NCBI GenBank assembly: GCA_013397115.1
Contig: VWZW01006282.1
Span: 1,239,831 to 1,303,830 of the forward strand
Direction of reading: 5' to 3'
Source of the DNA: Edolisoma coerulescens
Lineage: Eukaryota > Chordata > Aves > Passeriformes > Campephagidae
DNA length: 64,000 nucleotides
Shown here: piece after piece, positions 20,813 through 32,800 of the stretch
How positions within the stretch are numbered: the first letter of the stretch is position 1
Layout: each line of letters opens with the position of its first letter
Made by a program: the position numbers and the translations under genes
Notes under the pieces: generated by a model
Databases searched by the model: none
What the model saw: the letters and a program-made list of their open reading frames with translations, nothing else
Told to the model about the DNA's origin: nothing

Positions 20813-23800
20813 ATCTAATCAAGATAGTACGTCTTTGGACTGGAAAAATACCCAAGCAACATTCTACTTGAAATACTCAACTAAACGACTAATTTGTAAT
20901 TTTTTTTTTTTTATGGCAGTTACATGTCGATTAACATACCTCAGAGGTAAGAGTAATCTTCTTACCGAATTCAGTTATCTAGAAGACAGACATCTAGTCT
21001 CAACAAATTAGTTTAGTAATTAGGGGTTAATATAATAACAATCAGAGTTTCCTCAGAGGCATGGTGCACATCCAGCATTCACAACAATTGATCGTGAGCT
21101 AAAAAAGTACTGAGTTTTTGTTTGATTTTGCAGGTTTTTTTAGTTCTTCTGTGTTTGATCTGCTGAAAGAGAATACCCAGGTCAGAGTTCATGCTGTGCC
21201 ATCAGTTCTCAGCCTGCAGCCCCATGAGTCACAGATTACAGTGACAATGGACACAAGGATGGGAAACAGATGCTGTTAAACTTTTACACTGGGCTGCACA
21301 AGTTTAACTCCCCTTTCTTTGAGGGGTGGATGGGACCAAAACTTCTCTGTCCAGTGGAGGGCCCACTGAGCTGACACTGGCATGGAGGTATTTCCATGTT
21401 AAAAGGTGGTGAATCCACTGGAATTGCATGTCTGTCATAGGTGTCAAGTCTCATAGAAACAGTTGCTAAAACACCAGTGCAAATGCTGAGACAAATCCTG
21501 ATATGACATTAAATGGTAGCAGAATTAGGAGGTGGAACACTTTGCAAGAGAGGCTGGCTACCCCTGGTTTTCTTCAGGCTTCAGATTGTTAATCCTTTCC
21601 TTTTTTTAGTTCTGCCAGAAAGCTGAGGGTTGGGCTCTGTGCAGCACTGATGACCATTCTGGGAACAAGGAAATTGCATCTCAAAGGTGGCTGTGTTGGC
21701 TGGGGAGGCACAGGGAAGATCGGTGACCATTCGACCAGGAAATGATCCTGTCTAAGCCTTGGAATCATAGCTCTAGAAAAACCACCCATGACACAAAACG
21801 TGCCACTCCACAGACCTGGCAAGTCAAGAGCAGCAGTGAAGTGACTCAGTAAGGAGAAAATTCTGCAGTTACCTCTCCTTCACCCTCTGGGGTGTGAGCT
21901 GGCAACAGATCCTGCACCTGGTGCTCAGGAGCACAGTCTGGCACCAGGCTGTAAGCACTGGCAAGGGCAGGCTGAAAACGGCCTAAGGCAAAGTAAGAGA
22001 AGTGATCTGGCATCAAGAGGGAAAATACCACTGGAAGAAGGCAGGCAGGGCACGTGAGCACTGAAGTGCAGCAGGAGCCTCAGGCCTCACAGAGACTGCA
22101 GGCAAGATAAACTTGGAATGCTTTTTAAGGCTTTAGGAAATGCACCAAAACTTATAAAACCCATCCTGACATATAAGTAGGAAAAGGGAACAGGTGCCAG
22201 GAGTTTGAGTTAATGATGCACGTGCTGTGATCAGCTTCAGGGAGGGCACAAGTTTGCTGTGACTCACACAACTGCTTAGCAGCAAGTGAAGGTGGAGGAC
22301 AGAAACCTGGAGACTGATGAGGTCTAAACAGTCGACCTGGAGTATTTGAGGCACACGAGGAAGGTCTGGATGTGTGAAATTTGTCATATATTTTGAATAG
22401 TAGGTCAGAAACATCTTTCTTAGATTTTTCCTAGCAGTCTGTTGGCCACGCTGCCCTAGCAAACCTACCTGCACTGAGGTGGTTTGGAGAAGATGCTGCT
22501 CTCCACAGGAGTGTTTTCATCCACTGAGATCTACATCACTGGTCCAGTTCTGCTGACACTGCCAGGATGATTTTTGGGGTTGTTTTATCCACCCCCCCNG
22601 CCTCTGGCTTCTTTCCTTGGTTCTGCAGCCTGTGTAGCTCATGCTTCACTCATCAACTCCAAAAATGCCTGGCTGGTGTGCCCTTGGGCACAGTGATCTC
22701 ACCTTGCTGATATTCTTCTTCCCTGCTCTGGGGAAATCACTTCCAAGGAACAGACTGGGAGGCAGTGTTCCTTTTCTTCTATTCATAGCTGTCTTAATCA
22801 CACTTTTTATTTTTCCCTGTGTGGTGTTCATTATGCTGGTTCACGAGTTTCTTAGCTCATCAATTCTGCATTCTGCTCGAACTCAGTCAAAATGCCAACC
22901 TAAATAACTCAATGTACTGGCTGAGCTTAAGTTACAATAACAATTATTAGAACAATATGACAGCCATCACACCAAGGCATTACAAACTGGGAGTGGGCAG
23001 GGAGACAGTTGCTTTGTTGCTCTAAGATCTTCTTTCCTGTTTACAACATAATTTTTCAACCTTGTATCTCAGAAATTCTCTGAAACAGAAGGGGTGCATT
23101 GTCAAATGTGGTTTCTTTGTTATATCCAAGGGAGTAAGATCCTTCCTATGAACTGCAATAAAAGCAGAATTGCTAAATCCAAGTTCTCTCCTACCTGAGG
23201 AGTGAGACATACTGAAACGTTCAGTGAAGGAGACACAAATCATGCAACTGCCAATTAACACAACCTGGATTCTGAGCTGCTCACAGTATCCCAACAGCAT
23301 CAGAGCCTTACACAGCATCATGGACAGCCTTAAATGTGCAACCAGGAATTCTGGGGAAGTCCACAATTGCTTATTTTGTTGAGGGTTAGAAAGAACCATC
23401 CTGCTTTTCACAGGAGCCCTTCAAGTATTGTGCTTTGAAAACTAGCTGGGTTCTAGATTGCCTTGAGCTTTTAGAAATTATGCTTAACTGCAACTGTAAG
23501 GTGCTTGCTACAGCTCTTAATATTTGGTGTGTCTAGTTGGAATTCAAATTTTATTCTTATTGGTATTTTACTGGCCACTGACCCAATTCAGAGTTGCACA
23601 CATAAAATACCAGAGCCCTTGCTGTGATCATATTCTTCTGTCATTTAACACAGGAACCTGGACCACATGGTCCAGATTCACATACAATGAGCCACCCTTG
23701 CTTGAATCACAAAAGTTCCTGCTTCAGGTGAATTTCTCCTGACACTAAATGGTAGAAAAGCACATGGCAGCCACCTTTGTAATGTAGCCCTAGACAGATT

Positions 23801-26800
23801 TCCCTCAGCCTCTAACATTCTTTGAGTATCTATGAGAGAACCAAACAAGTCAAAGGTCACTTTTCTGCAAATGCCTGCTAGTGCCAACAGCCTCTCCAGC
23901 CAAAAAGTTCCTTTTTATTCCAATCCCATAAATCACTAATCCACAAAAAGCTAAAATCTACAATGCATCTCCTTTTAATCTCCAGCACTAAATAAAAGAG
24001 AACAAGAGAACTGAAGACCATGTCCAGTACCTCAGAATACTTGGCTATTCTGGCCAAGTCTCCTACTATCACATTACATGAATCAGTGATGCACATTCTG
24101 GGATTGCACAGATAAACCTTGTGTTTAGACAGACTATAAAGAACAAAATTATGTAATAAAAATGTTGTATTGCAAACTATAGACATTTAACTGCTTCTTA
24201 GAGCAGATAATGTGGCCCTAAGTTATAATCTCCCTATGTTTCAGGAAAGTTGGTGGTAGAGCTTTTACATTTACTTCAGACAAAAACTACTTCAGATTAT
24301 ATTAAAACTAGTTATTGAAATAATCCTGACCTGGGAAAGCTTTTATCAAAAGGGAGCCAGCTCAAGTTGACTGTATGTCAGTACTTAGCATGAGATAAAT
24401 ACAGGAGCTATGTGAAACTGTTCTAGATCTAAATTAGATGTAACTGGATTTAGAGTTGTCAAACAATCAAATGAGAATGTATTGTTATAGCAGAGAAACA
24501 GAGAAAAAAGATTAAGAACCGTCTCAGTTCAAATAAATTGAGAAAGAGTAACTTGAAAACTGGCAGCAGTAAAATTAAGACAAAAAATTGCGTTTTAATA
24601 TGAAAATAAAGATAGTAGCATCAGGAATGCTTTCTCAACACATATGCACAGAGGAAGTATACAAGAAGTCCTCTCCACTCTGATTCCAGTCTGTGGTAGG
24701 AAGGTTTCCAACACTGTTACAGTACATCCATCTCTAGATGGATTGTTTTGCTGTTGTTCCTGTCCTTCAGCTGAAAGCATCCATTTGGGAAGTGTGAAAT
24801 ATTCCTTCCAGGAGCTCTCACATATCCTCTGGAAGCTCCCAGGTTATCACGGACTGTGCTTCCCTGTGTAGATTCCTCATCCTTCAGCACTAACATCCTA
24901 TGGAGCATCTCTACAAATTTATTAGTTTCAGTAACTATTCTAATTTTAGGAATTGCCAGCAGCAGCAATCACTTTGTGTTTTTCCCAGCATATTTTCTAC
25001 CTCCTTCTCCTTTATAAATAAAATTCAAGCAGTATCTATTCCTTAGAGAACATGTAAAATAATCAGATGTAAAGCGTGCCCTTTCAATTCCCATCTTACC
25101 TGGCAATTGGGCAGGAGGAGGCTGTTTGCACAACTGCTGTCAAGACCAAGTAAAACTACTTCAAGACAGACCTAACATCTTAAACTAGAGAGGAACTCCC
25201 TGCAGCTATGTTCTGTGATCTCTTGAAATATGTGCTGTGGAAGATACTGTCTGTATCAAGAATTTTAATAAAATCTTATCTACTTTCCTGTCTTTTAAAT
25301 GTGGCCTTTCTGCCCTTATTAAGATAGACCAAGAAAACCCCAGAGATACATATGCATCCTCTGTGCTGTTTATTTCCTTATTATGCGCTCCATATTTTTG
25401 CTACTAACAGACCAAAGAGAGAACAAAGAGCTTTGTAAATGTTGAAATACTGCCAACAGCTGTACCCTTTCTTTTTCAAGCACGTCTCCAGGGAGAAAGG
25501 TACCCCTGGGTGCTCCATTTAGGAAGAAAACAAAATGAGAGAAGTGAAATATTTAAAACCCCTCCACGGTTTTCCACATGGCATGAAGAACAAATACAGG
25601 AGGGGAAAAGAAAACCATCATAGTGGTGTGTTTGTGGAGCACCTGGGGCTCATCACTCTGACTGGCACAGAGAGAAGACAAGTTTCTTAAGCAAGACATG
25701 AAAAAGTCATGAACTCATCTCACCATGACTGAAGAAGTTTTGACTGCAGCTTTTCAGAGCAAAAGGCAGCCTCTGCACTGTTTGGAGCGCAGGAGGAACT
25801 TAATGCCAGCATTTCAACCACGTTTCACCTCCCTCCTTCCCCTGAACCAAGTGGCAACCCCACTTCTCTTTCCCCAGGGTGGCTCACTGTGAGGGAGGCA
25901 ATTGCTGGGGTGAAGGAGTGAAGGCCATGAACCCCTCAGGAAGGCTCATGGTATGTGCAGCTCACTCCTGCTCAGCTCACCTCAACCCACTGCCCTCTCA
26001 CCAGTCCGATGGCAAAACCAGCCGCGAGCATCAGCACCCCTCACTGAGCACCAGCACCCAAGCGCAGCTCTCTGCCCCCCTGCCCTGGCATAGAAAAACA
26101 GCCACGAACTCATCCCTATGCCAAAAAGCATCTGCCAGGATTTCCCCATCACTCATGGTGATGTGAAGGGGGTGAGTCCCCTCCCTTGAAAGGGGGATGT
26201 CTGGGAAGGTCCTGTCCGTGTCTTGCAGGATGGAAGAGCTCTCTCAGCAGAGGGAGCAACCACTTCAGTTTCCCCAAGGGATCTAAGTCATAGATCTGGC
26301 AGATTAGACACTCCTATAACTTGAGTGAAAGCTAAATTTAGGAGCATCAGACAGGGATGACAAATACACCTACCCATGTAGCTCAGTGACTAAGAAAAGA
26401 GCAATTTATCTTCCTACAGATTCACCATATCAGCTCAGAGCTTGCCTCTTCCCTCAACACTCCTTTGGAGGATTAATACATATCTCAGACATATCATCTT
26501 TGCCTCAGGTTTATTTATTAACCTCTTTGGAGTTTCATCTGCTTTTCTCAAGGTTCTTCTACAGAAAGGAACCTCCAAATCAAACTATACACTGATGGTG
26601 GGTTTTTATTTCCCTGTTCAGCTTCATCCCTCTCTATGAGGCAGACAAACCCTGCTCTGTTACTCTGGTCCTTGAAAAACATGCCAATGACTTTCCAAGG
26701 TCAGTCTAACTCCTGTCACAGTCTATGCCAACACCTGTATCCGGGATTAAACCATGATTCTGTAATTTATCCTAATTCACATGGCCTTTTTCTGACACTT

Positions 26801-26825
26801 TCATGTAGACGGGCATTAAATTTAA
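20813..26825. other. inverted-repeat spacer, right part; no gene recognised
   Basis: 6 kb of intergenic sequence with only short open frames (longest about 129 codons, minus strand 23,022-23,411) and no recognisable protein. One unresolved base lies in a C-run at 22,599. There is no clear LINE, LTR or DNA-transposon signature that I can name, and no RNA gene seen. Confidence 0.5.
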
Positions 26826-27402
26826 CCTGTTGGGACTGCACTCCTTGTGGCCTATAAAGTCACCATCCCTTCATTACTCAAATTCCGTCTCTGGCCTTCC
26901 TTTTCCTGGTAACTCAATTTTCTCTTTGCACTGTAAACAGAAGCTCTTGTAAAATCCATGGGCAAGCTTTCAGAATCGGTAGCTCAGGTGCCAACAGCAG
27001 CACAACTGTGCTAGGAAAGGCCAAAGCTTCTACAGGATCTACGTGCACTCACCTGTACCTCCTAAAATTCCATACAGCTAAAAGAGGACAGTCCCGTTTT
27101 CTCTGGAAATGGATCACTTCACAGTGACATCCACTCTCACCTTGGTTTCCCCACTCGCACTCCCTGCAGAGAGCACAGCTGCCACGGTGCAAGTGGCCAC
27201 AGGCTCAGCAGGACTCAGTTGGGTTCATTCAAACCACCCTAATCCCTACACACACACTCTTTGGGGAAGGAACTGAAACTCGCAACTGTGTTACATCCTT
27301 TTCCCTTTTGCTGTTCATCCTGACAGTGAGATTCTCCTGGAAGAACAGAGCAAGTGCTCTGCAGCACTATTCAGGATCAGTCAGAGGAACAAGGGGTGAC
27401 TT
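26826..27402 (-). repeat. right arm of a 577-bp long inverted repeat
   Basis: Reverse complement of 18,886-19,461. On the plus strand it begins CCTGTTGGGACTGCACTCC and ends AAGGGGTGACTT. Of the six differences from the left arm, five (four substitutions and the indel) fall in the outer ~65 bases. The remaining ~510 bases differ at one position only. A CCTATAAAG string lies close to its inner end on the plus strand. No coding potential is seen. Confidence 0.93.
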
Positions 27403-28975
27403 TTCTGTAAAAGGATTAGTGAACAGTATTCTCCACCCGTATACCCACCATAAGGAAACACCTGGGCAAGGATAAAATTAGACATTCTTTCAGTATATTT
27501 TCTGAGGTTCTGAGGAATTCAATAGGGTAGGGAGTTCAAGTTCCTCAATTTTAAGAGTTATTGAAGAATCTGCCTTCCCTGGAGTTCCAATTTATTTTTC
27601 TATTTGTTTATATATTTGGTTTCCATCAGAGCCCATGGCAGTAAATTCCAAAATTAATTACATACAACGGCAAAAAATCTCCCTTTCATTTAAAACTGCT
27701 ATCAAGTGTCACAGTAGTTGTGGGGGGACTTATGAACAATAGTCAGTCAATGCACATTGTTTCAGAATCTAGAAGCACCTATCAATATATGTTTGTCACT
27801 TTATCATTACTATTGGAGGCATTTAAGAGCATTAATCTGACCATTTTTAGATTCAAGTATTTCTACCTTAAGCTCAGTGAAGAAGTACAAAAATCACTAA
27901 TAAATTATGGTAAATGAAATCTCATTCTGCTCAATGTTGGTGAGCATCTGGAGATACAGCAAATCTTGACAAGTAGTCATGGCCTTTTTTCCTTATGGAA
28001 GTATCCCCCAAAAGCCACAAAGCTGAGTGGGATCAGGTCCACAGCAACACAGACACTATTTTGCAATACTTCTTTCTCCAGCATGAGAAACAAGTATTGT
28101 AAAATAGCATTTTTGAGGGGTAAGTTCTGAAGCTACTTACCTTAAACTTGTTCAAGTGACTTTGCAATGCTGTTGAAGGCTAAATCAAACAATAAAATAC
28201 AACAGCTGATTTTTAAATGTTAGTACTGTATATATTCATCTGCAAATAAACAACATCTCCCAGGAAGGCTGACTGAAGGGTGCTGTGTTTCCTTTGGGTC
28301 TGTTCTATCCCGTATCACAGCAGTCCCCACCTGGTGGCAGCACAGCCATACACACAGACCCACACGTGGGAGAAACAGTTTCAAAATAAAAAAATAATAA
28401 TAAAAAAACCCCGTGCTGCTTACGTGGAAGGAGTTTCATTATTTTTCTCATGCCTTTGTGCATTGCCACATTTCTTTTCCTACGGAAACTCCCATCATTA
28501 ATAGGCAAAGCAAGATTTGAAATCCTGCCTTTTCCACTTGCCTCCGAAGGTGTTTAACAGGAACACTTAACTGGTGTACAACACTTGGCTGAGAAATACT
28601 CAATACTAAGCCACTTGAGATGTAATTTTTCTGTGAGACCTCTCTCACTAACTATTCTAATTCCCAAGGATCAGTAAAATGGGTCTAAGGAAGTAATGCT
28701 CTAATAAACCATTGAAACTGCCTGTTACACAGTCATCCTTCTGTTTAATTACAGCTTAAAATAATTTCTTGTTTTAAGCATCCCCTTATTTTCCAAAAAT
28801 CTGCCACTTCTCTGTTGTGACCACTGATTCTCTATCCTTCAGAGGGTGAAGCTGGATATTACATGACCTTCAAATCACTGAGTGAACAGTGAAACTGTAT
28901 ACTGTTCCACATACTGCTTTTGTATTCATGTATTTCATGAATGCAATCACATACCATTAATAACTAAATTTAGCT
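27403..28975. other. intergenic region downstream of TDRD9
   Basis: AT-rich sequence between the inverted repeat and the TDRD9 polyadenylation signals. It contains a short A-rich simple tract near 28,385-28,410 and a CTCF-like string at 28,327-28,339. No gene recognised. Confidence 0.5.
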
Positions 28976-29039
28976 TTTATTAAGCATGACCACACAAAGG
29001 AAGAGACAAAAACATTTTATTTAATTTCTGCATTTTATT
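28976..29039 (-). terminator. cluster of three AATAAA polyadenylation signals (TDRD9)
   Basis: Three exact AATAAA hexamers on the minus strand within 64 bases, the first such cluster noted downstream of the TDRD9 stop codon. Position and strand fit the end of the TDRD9 transcript. Confidence 0.55.
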
Positions 29040-29706
29040 CTGAAACCACTGACCTCATTTTTAGGACTGAAGATCTCCCAGGTAAAAATAAGATGAAAGG
29101 ATAAAACAAAGTGCCATGAATCAGTAATTCAAAAGCATTCTTCTGCCATACAGGAAAATAAATCATGTTATGTTCTGCTGTACAAAAAAATTAATGAAAA
29201 AATTGTATCCAGTATATGAAGATATAGTTTGGATCAGAACATAATTCAGATCATCAGTTTCTTCTGACTTCTAGTTCTTGGTTTAGGAAAATCCCAAACC
29301 CTTTTGTTGCATATTTTTTTTTAAAACTAGTAAAAAAGAAAACAGGAAAATGCAACTTGCAATTAAAGACAAAAAAAAGTCATGCCCCTTAATTTATGAG
29401 CTTTTAGACAGAAAACGAGCAACTAAGCCTAGATTTGCTTCATCTTCCATGTACCTTGTGATAAACCTGTTCAGAAGTATTAAAATGAAAATTGCATCCT
29501 GATTTACATCAGTTTCTTTTATGAATAAACTTGTCTACTCTAGGCCAGCAAACCTCAGCTTTTTCAGAAACACAGGAACATTTTCCAAACTGTATTTCAG
29601 TACACCTGTACTCATCTTAAGGAACAGTCTTGCAAAACATGCATACGAGACAGAAGTAATTTTTAGACTAGTAATACCTCATCCTCTGAAAGACTTCTAG
29701 AAATAC
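28976..29706 (-). other. TDRD9: TDRD9 3' untranslated region (inferred)
   Basis: After the stop codon at 29,707-29,709 the minus strand runs about 670-730 bases to a cluster of three AATAAA hexamers at 29,034-29,039, 29,016-29,021 and 28,976-28,981. These are plausible alternative polyadenylation signals. Which one is used cannot be decided from sequence. Confidence 0.55.
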
Positions 29707-29802
29707 TTAATCATTCAACAAAACAAGCTTGTGGAGCTGATAAACAAAATTTCCTCTTTCATGCTGCTTTTCAGACTCGTCAATAATACACTGAGAATCC
29801 AC
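29707..29802 (-). CDS. TDRD9: TDRD9 last coding exon with stop
   Basis: 96 bases (31 codons plus TAA), TTACTAG acceptor, phase 0 start. Encodes VDSQCIIDESEKQHERGN and FVYQLHKLVLLND then stop; mammalian TDRD9 ends with the same FLYQLHKLV core. The stop codon is 29,707-29,709. Confidence 0.95.
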   Translation of the reverse strand: MDSQCIIDESEKQHERGNFVYQLHKLVLLND

Positions 29803-32800
29803 CTAGTAAAAAGAAGCAAGATGAAAGTCAGAATGCATTCTTAATGTCTTCCTATATAACACAGCTAAGAAAAAGTCTTGAAGAGTTCTGAGTTTTAAAT
29901 TATATAGGAATTTCAGTTCTATGCCATACACTGCAACAAAAGAGCCAGGGCTACAAAATGCTTTACACATGGTTTGCCTGAGTCAGAACACTATTCCACA
30001 ATCAATTCCAAAGCATCACAGATAGTATTTTATGATCTAAGATGTCCTGGGGTTCGTCAGATGCAGTGAAAATCCTGATCCAAGGCCTACACATTAGCTT
30101 GTTATAAAAGATAAACACCAACAGAAGTGAGTATATTATCTGCTAAATCCAAGGAGAACTGAATTTGAAATATGAAAATAGAAACATTTTGGCCTTAAGG
30201 CAGTGTACCACAACACATTCTAAAAAAAAGCCTTTTAGAAATAACTGCCCTTGGTGTTTGTTCTCTGTTGTCCCTCTTTACCAAGGGGACCAAACCCCTC
30301 TTTTCTGGGCCACAGGGTGGGAGAGGCACAGGGAAGGTCCGTGTAGCACTTTTACACCTGCACTCACTATTTCCTCACCCCCTTTTAATTAAGAAACTGC
30401 AGTTGTTCTTCAGGAAATCCAGTGGCCTGCAGAGGCCCTTACAAAAAGAAAGGTAAGATTTCTAAGAGAGCAGGAAGCTAGGAAAATTTTCTTATGAAAC
30501 CCTCCCAGGTCTTGAGAAAACTGCCCTCCTGCCTGATCCCAACACATCTGTTCTAAAACAAGCCACATTTCTGTCTGCCTGGAAAGGAAAAGCCACCTCA
30601 AAGCACAGCAGCCTAAAACAAAACTAAAATGCACTGCATTCAGGAAAATGTAGCTACAGCTGTTTAAAAGAAAGAATAGAAAATTTTAACTTCCAACAAA
30701 TGTGAAGCTGCCTTTACAATCGCTCTCAACTTAAAACCCATGGAGAGTTCTGCCTGAAAACACTAAATATTTATATATACAGAATTAAAAAACAAGCCAC
30801 CCAACAACTAAACAAACTCTACAAAAATAAGGTATCAACAGACATTGGTGATTACATAAATAGAAGTTCTTATGCTTTAAATTTAACTCTGCAGTGCTTA
30901 TGGTATTTTCAAATTCAATAACCAGAAGAGTCATCCTCCCAAAAGAAGTCGTCCCTTTCAACACTCTTAACTAACTGTACTGGGGTACTCAAACTCCTCA
31001 AAAAAAAAAAAAGAGTTTTAAAAAAAAAACCTTTATACCCTTACCTGATTCCATGCATATGGCTTCTCATACCAGGTGGGATCAATTATGTCTCGAGGCT
31101 TTGATTTGCAGATTAAACTGAAATTACATAAATATAGCCTTAAGAAGTACACTTATATTTGGTTAATTATGAAGACAAAGGATTTTTTTATATGAGATTC
31201 AATCAGGTATTTACAAGGTGTCTGTGCTAAAGGGAATCTTAAAATTCCCTGTTAATCTGGTCTGATTTGTTCACTTCTCTGTACTTTGCCCCTCCAGTGT
31301 AATACAGTCAAAATACAAATTTTCACAGGGACATATAGTGTATCAGAATGTATTTTCTTCTAAAGAAAATAATGAGATTTTTTTTTACAAAGCACTAGAA
31401 TTTGCAACTGTAATTTATTCCTTACATTTTATGTATGCTTACTCACTAGAATGTATAATACAGCTATTTTTAGGGTATTTTGTTTTGCATGACAACTCAA
31501 TTACTATAGATTGTCTGTCTGCTCCAGTTATTTCCTCAAGCTGTGCAAAGTACAACAGTAGCAGACATTAATTAATTCTGTCTAGATGTGTTTTTCAAAA
31601 ACTGATTTTGGTCTTAAGTAGTGGTGACATGTTGTAAATACAATTAGCTTTTGAAAAATGGAAAACAGTTATGAAAGACTGTTCAGGCAAAATTTTTACC
31701 TATGTACTTGTATTAATAAATGGTTTTTCCAAACCACAGAAAGTACAACTGGGAAAAAAATATTCAAAACCACGAAAGATTTTACACAAGGGAAAAGAAG
31801 AAATCATTACAATAATCAGACTGTTTCTTCCTTCAAATAAAACCATACAAAAATAAAATAAAATTTTAAATAAAAATAGCTGTAGGATTGTTGGAAGACA
31901 ACCAACAAACGTACAAAAAGTCCATGAGAGAAAAGGCTACCAGAGAAAGGTACAAAAGCCTGAAGACAAAAAGCCCAGGGGCTGATGAGAGTGACCAAGT
32001 CAGGCAGTCAGCGCTGAGCTGGGAACACGTCAGTGCCCAGGACCTATGCCAAGGTCTGACCCTTCCCCTCCCAACTGGCTGGAGATGTCTGAACAATCAG
32101 CCCAAAATAGGTGCCAAAACTGTAGCAAGTATTCACATGTCTGAACAAATAGCAGTGACATTTCAGTGCCTTCAATTCAGCATGTAAGTGTTGATGTCCC
32201 AGCATGAGCTGTTACTGTCACAGTCACCTCCAGAGAGGGGTTGTGGCTTTGCTTCCTTCTGCCTATCCATTTTCCTTGACTTCTCCATTGCTTGTGCTCT
32301 TTTAGTTTCATTTCTAGTGCCTCAAAAGGTAAGGCTGACTTGTTACTTTACTATGGAATGCATCTGAATTTTATCTGGAGTTTTGGAAATGGGAAGTATG
32401 GGTGCTTGCTTTTAACTTAAGGCAATGTCATAGGTTTTTTTTTCCACAGATCAAGAGAGCAGGTACTTTCAAAACCAAGAAACACCTGAAAAATCAGCAC
32501 AAATAGATGCTCTGATAATCATTCTGATACCCTGGGTAAGAGCAGGGTTGTGATCTTTATCAGCACAAGGAACTGCCTAATTCTGACATCATGCAGTTAC
32601 TCCAGCAAAGCTCTATTGGCAAAAAAGAGGTCATATTTCTTAGAGATGAGGCTGGTAAGAGTTATGTTATGGACTATGGACCAGAGCTCTTTTTAACATA
32701 GCTCAGTACAGAGCCAGGTCAGGATGAGAAAATTCTCCTGATGATACAGACAGCACTAAAATGCATGCTGAGTGTACAAACAAGGGAAGATTTTTCACAT

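Noticed and set aside
18886..27402. Inverted repeat as the two LTRs or terminal repeats of one transposon
   Set aside because: LTRs are direct, not inverted. The arms lack TG...CA or recognised terminal motifs, the spacer shows no transposase, and I see no target-site duplication. A foldback-type element remains possible, but I could not support it.
13900..29000. RD3L, a gene associated with the TDRD9 region in human
   Set aside because: I looked for its G-V-D-Y-x-W-L motif and Trp-rich start in the intergenic interval and did not see it. In human I recall it near the 5' part of TDRD9, which is outside this window.
31888..32187. Possible retroelement-derived frame in a TDRD9 intron
   Set aside because: The translated sequence does not match CR1 or retroviral protein blocks that I know, and no repeat ends are visible.
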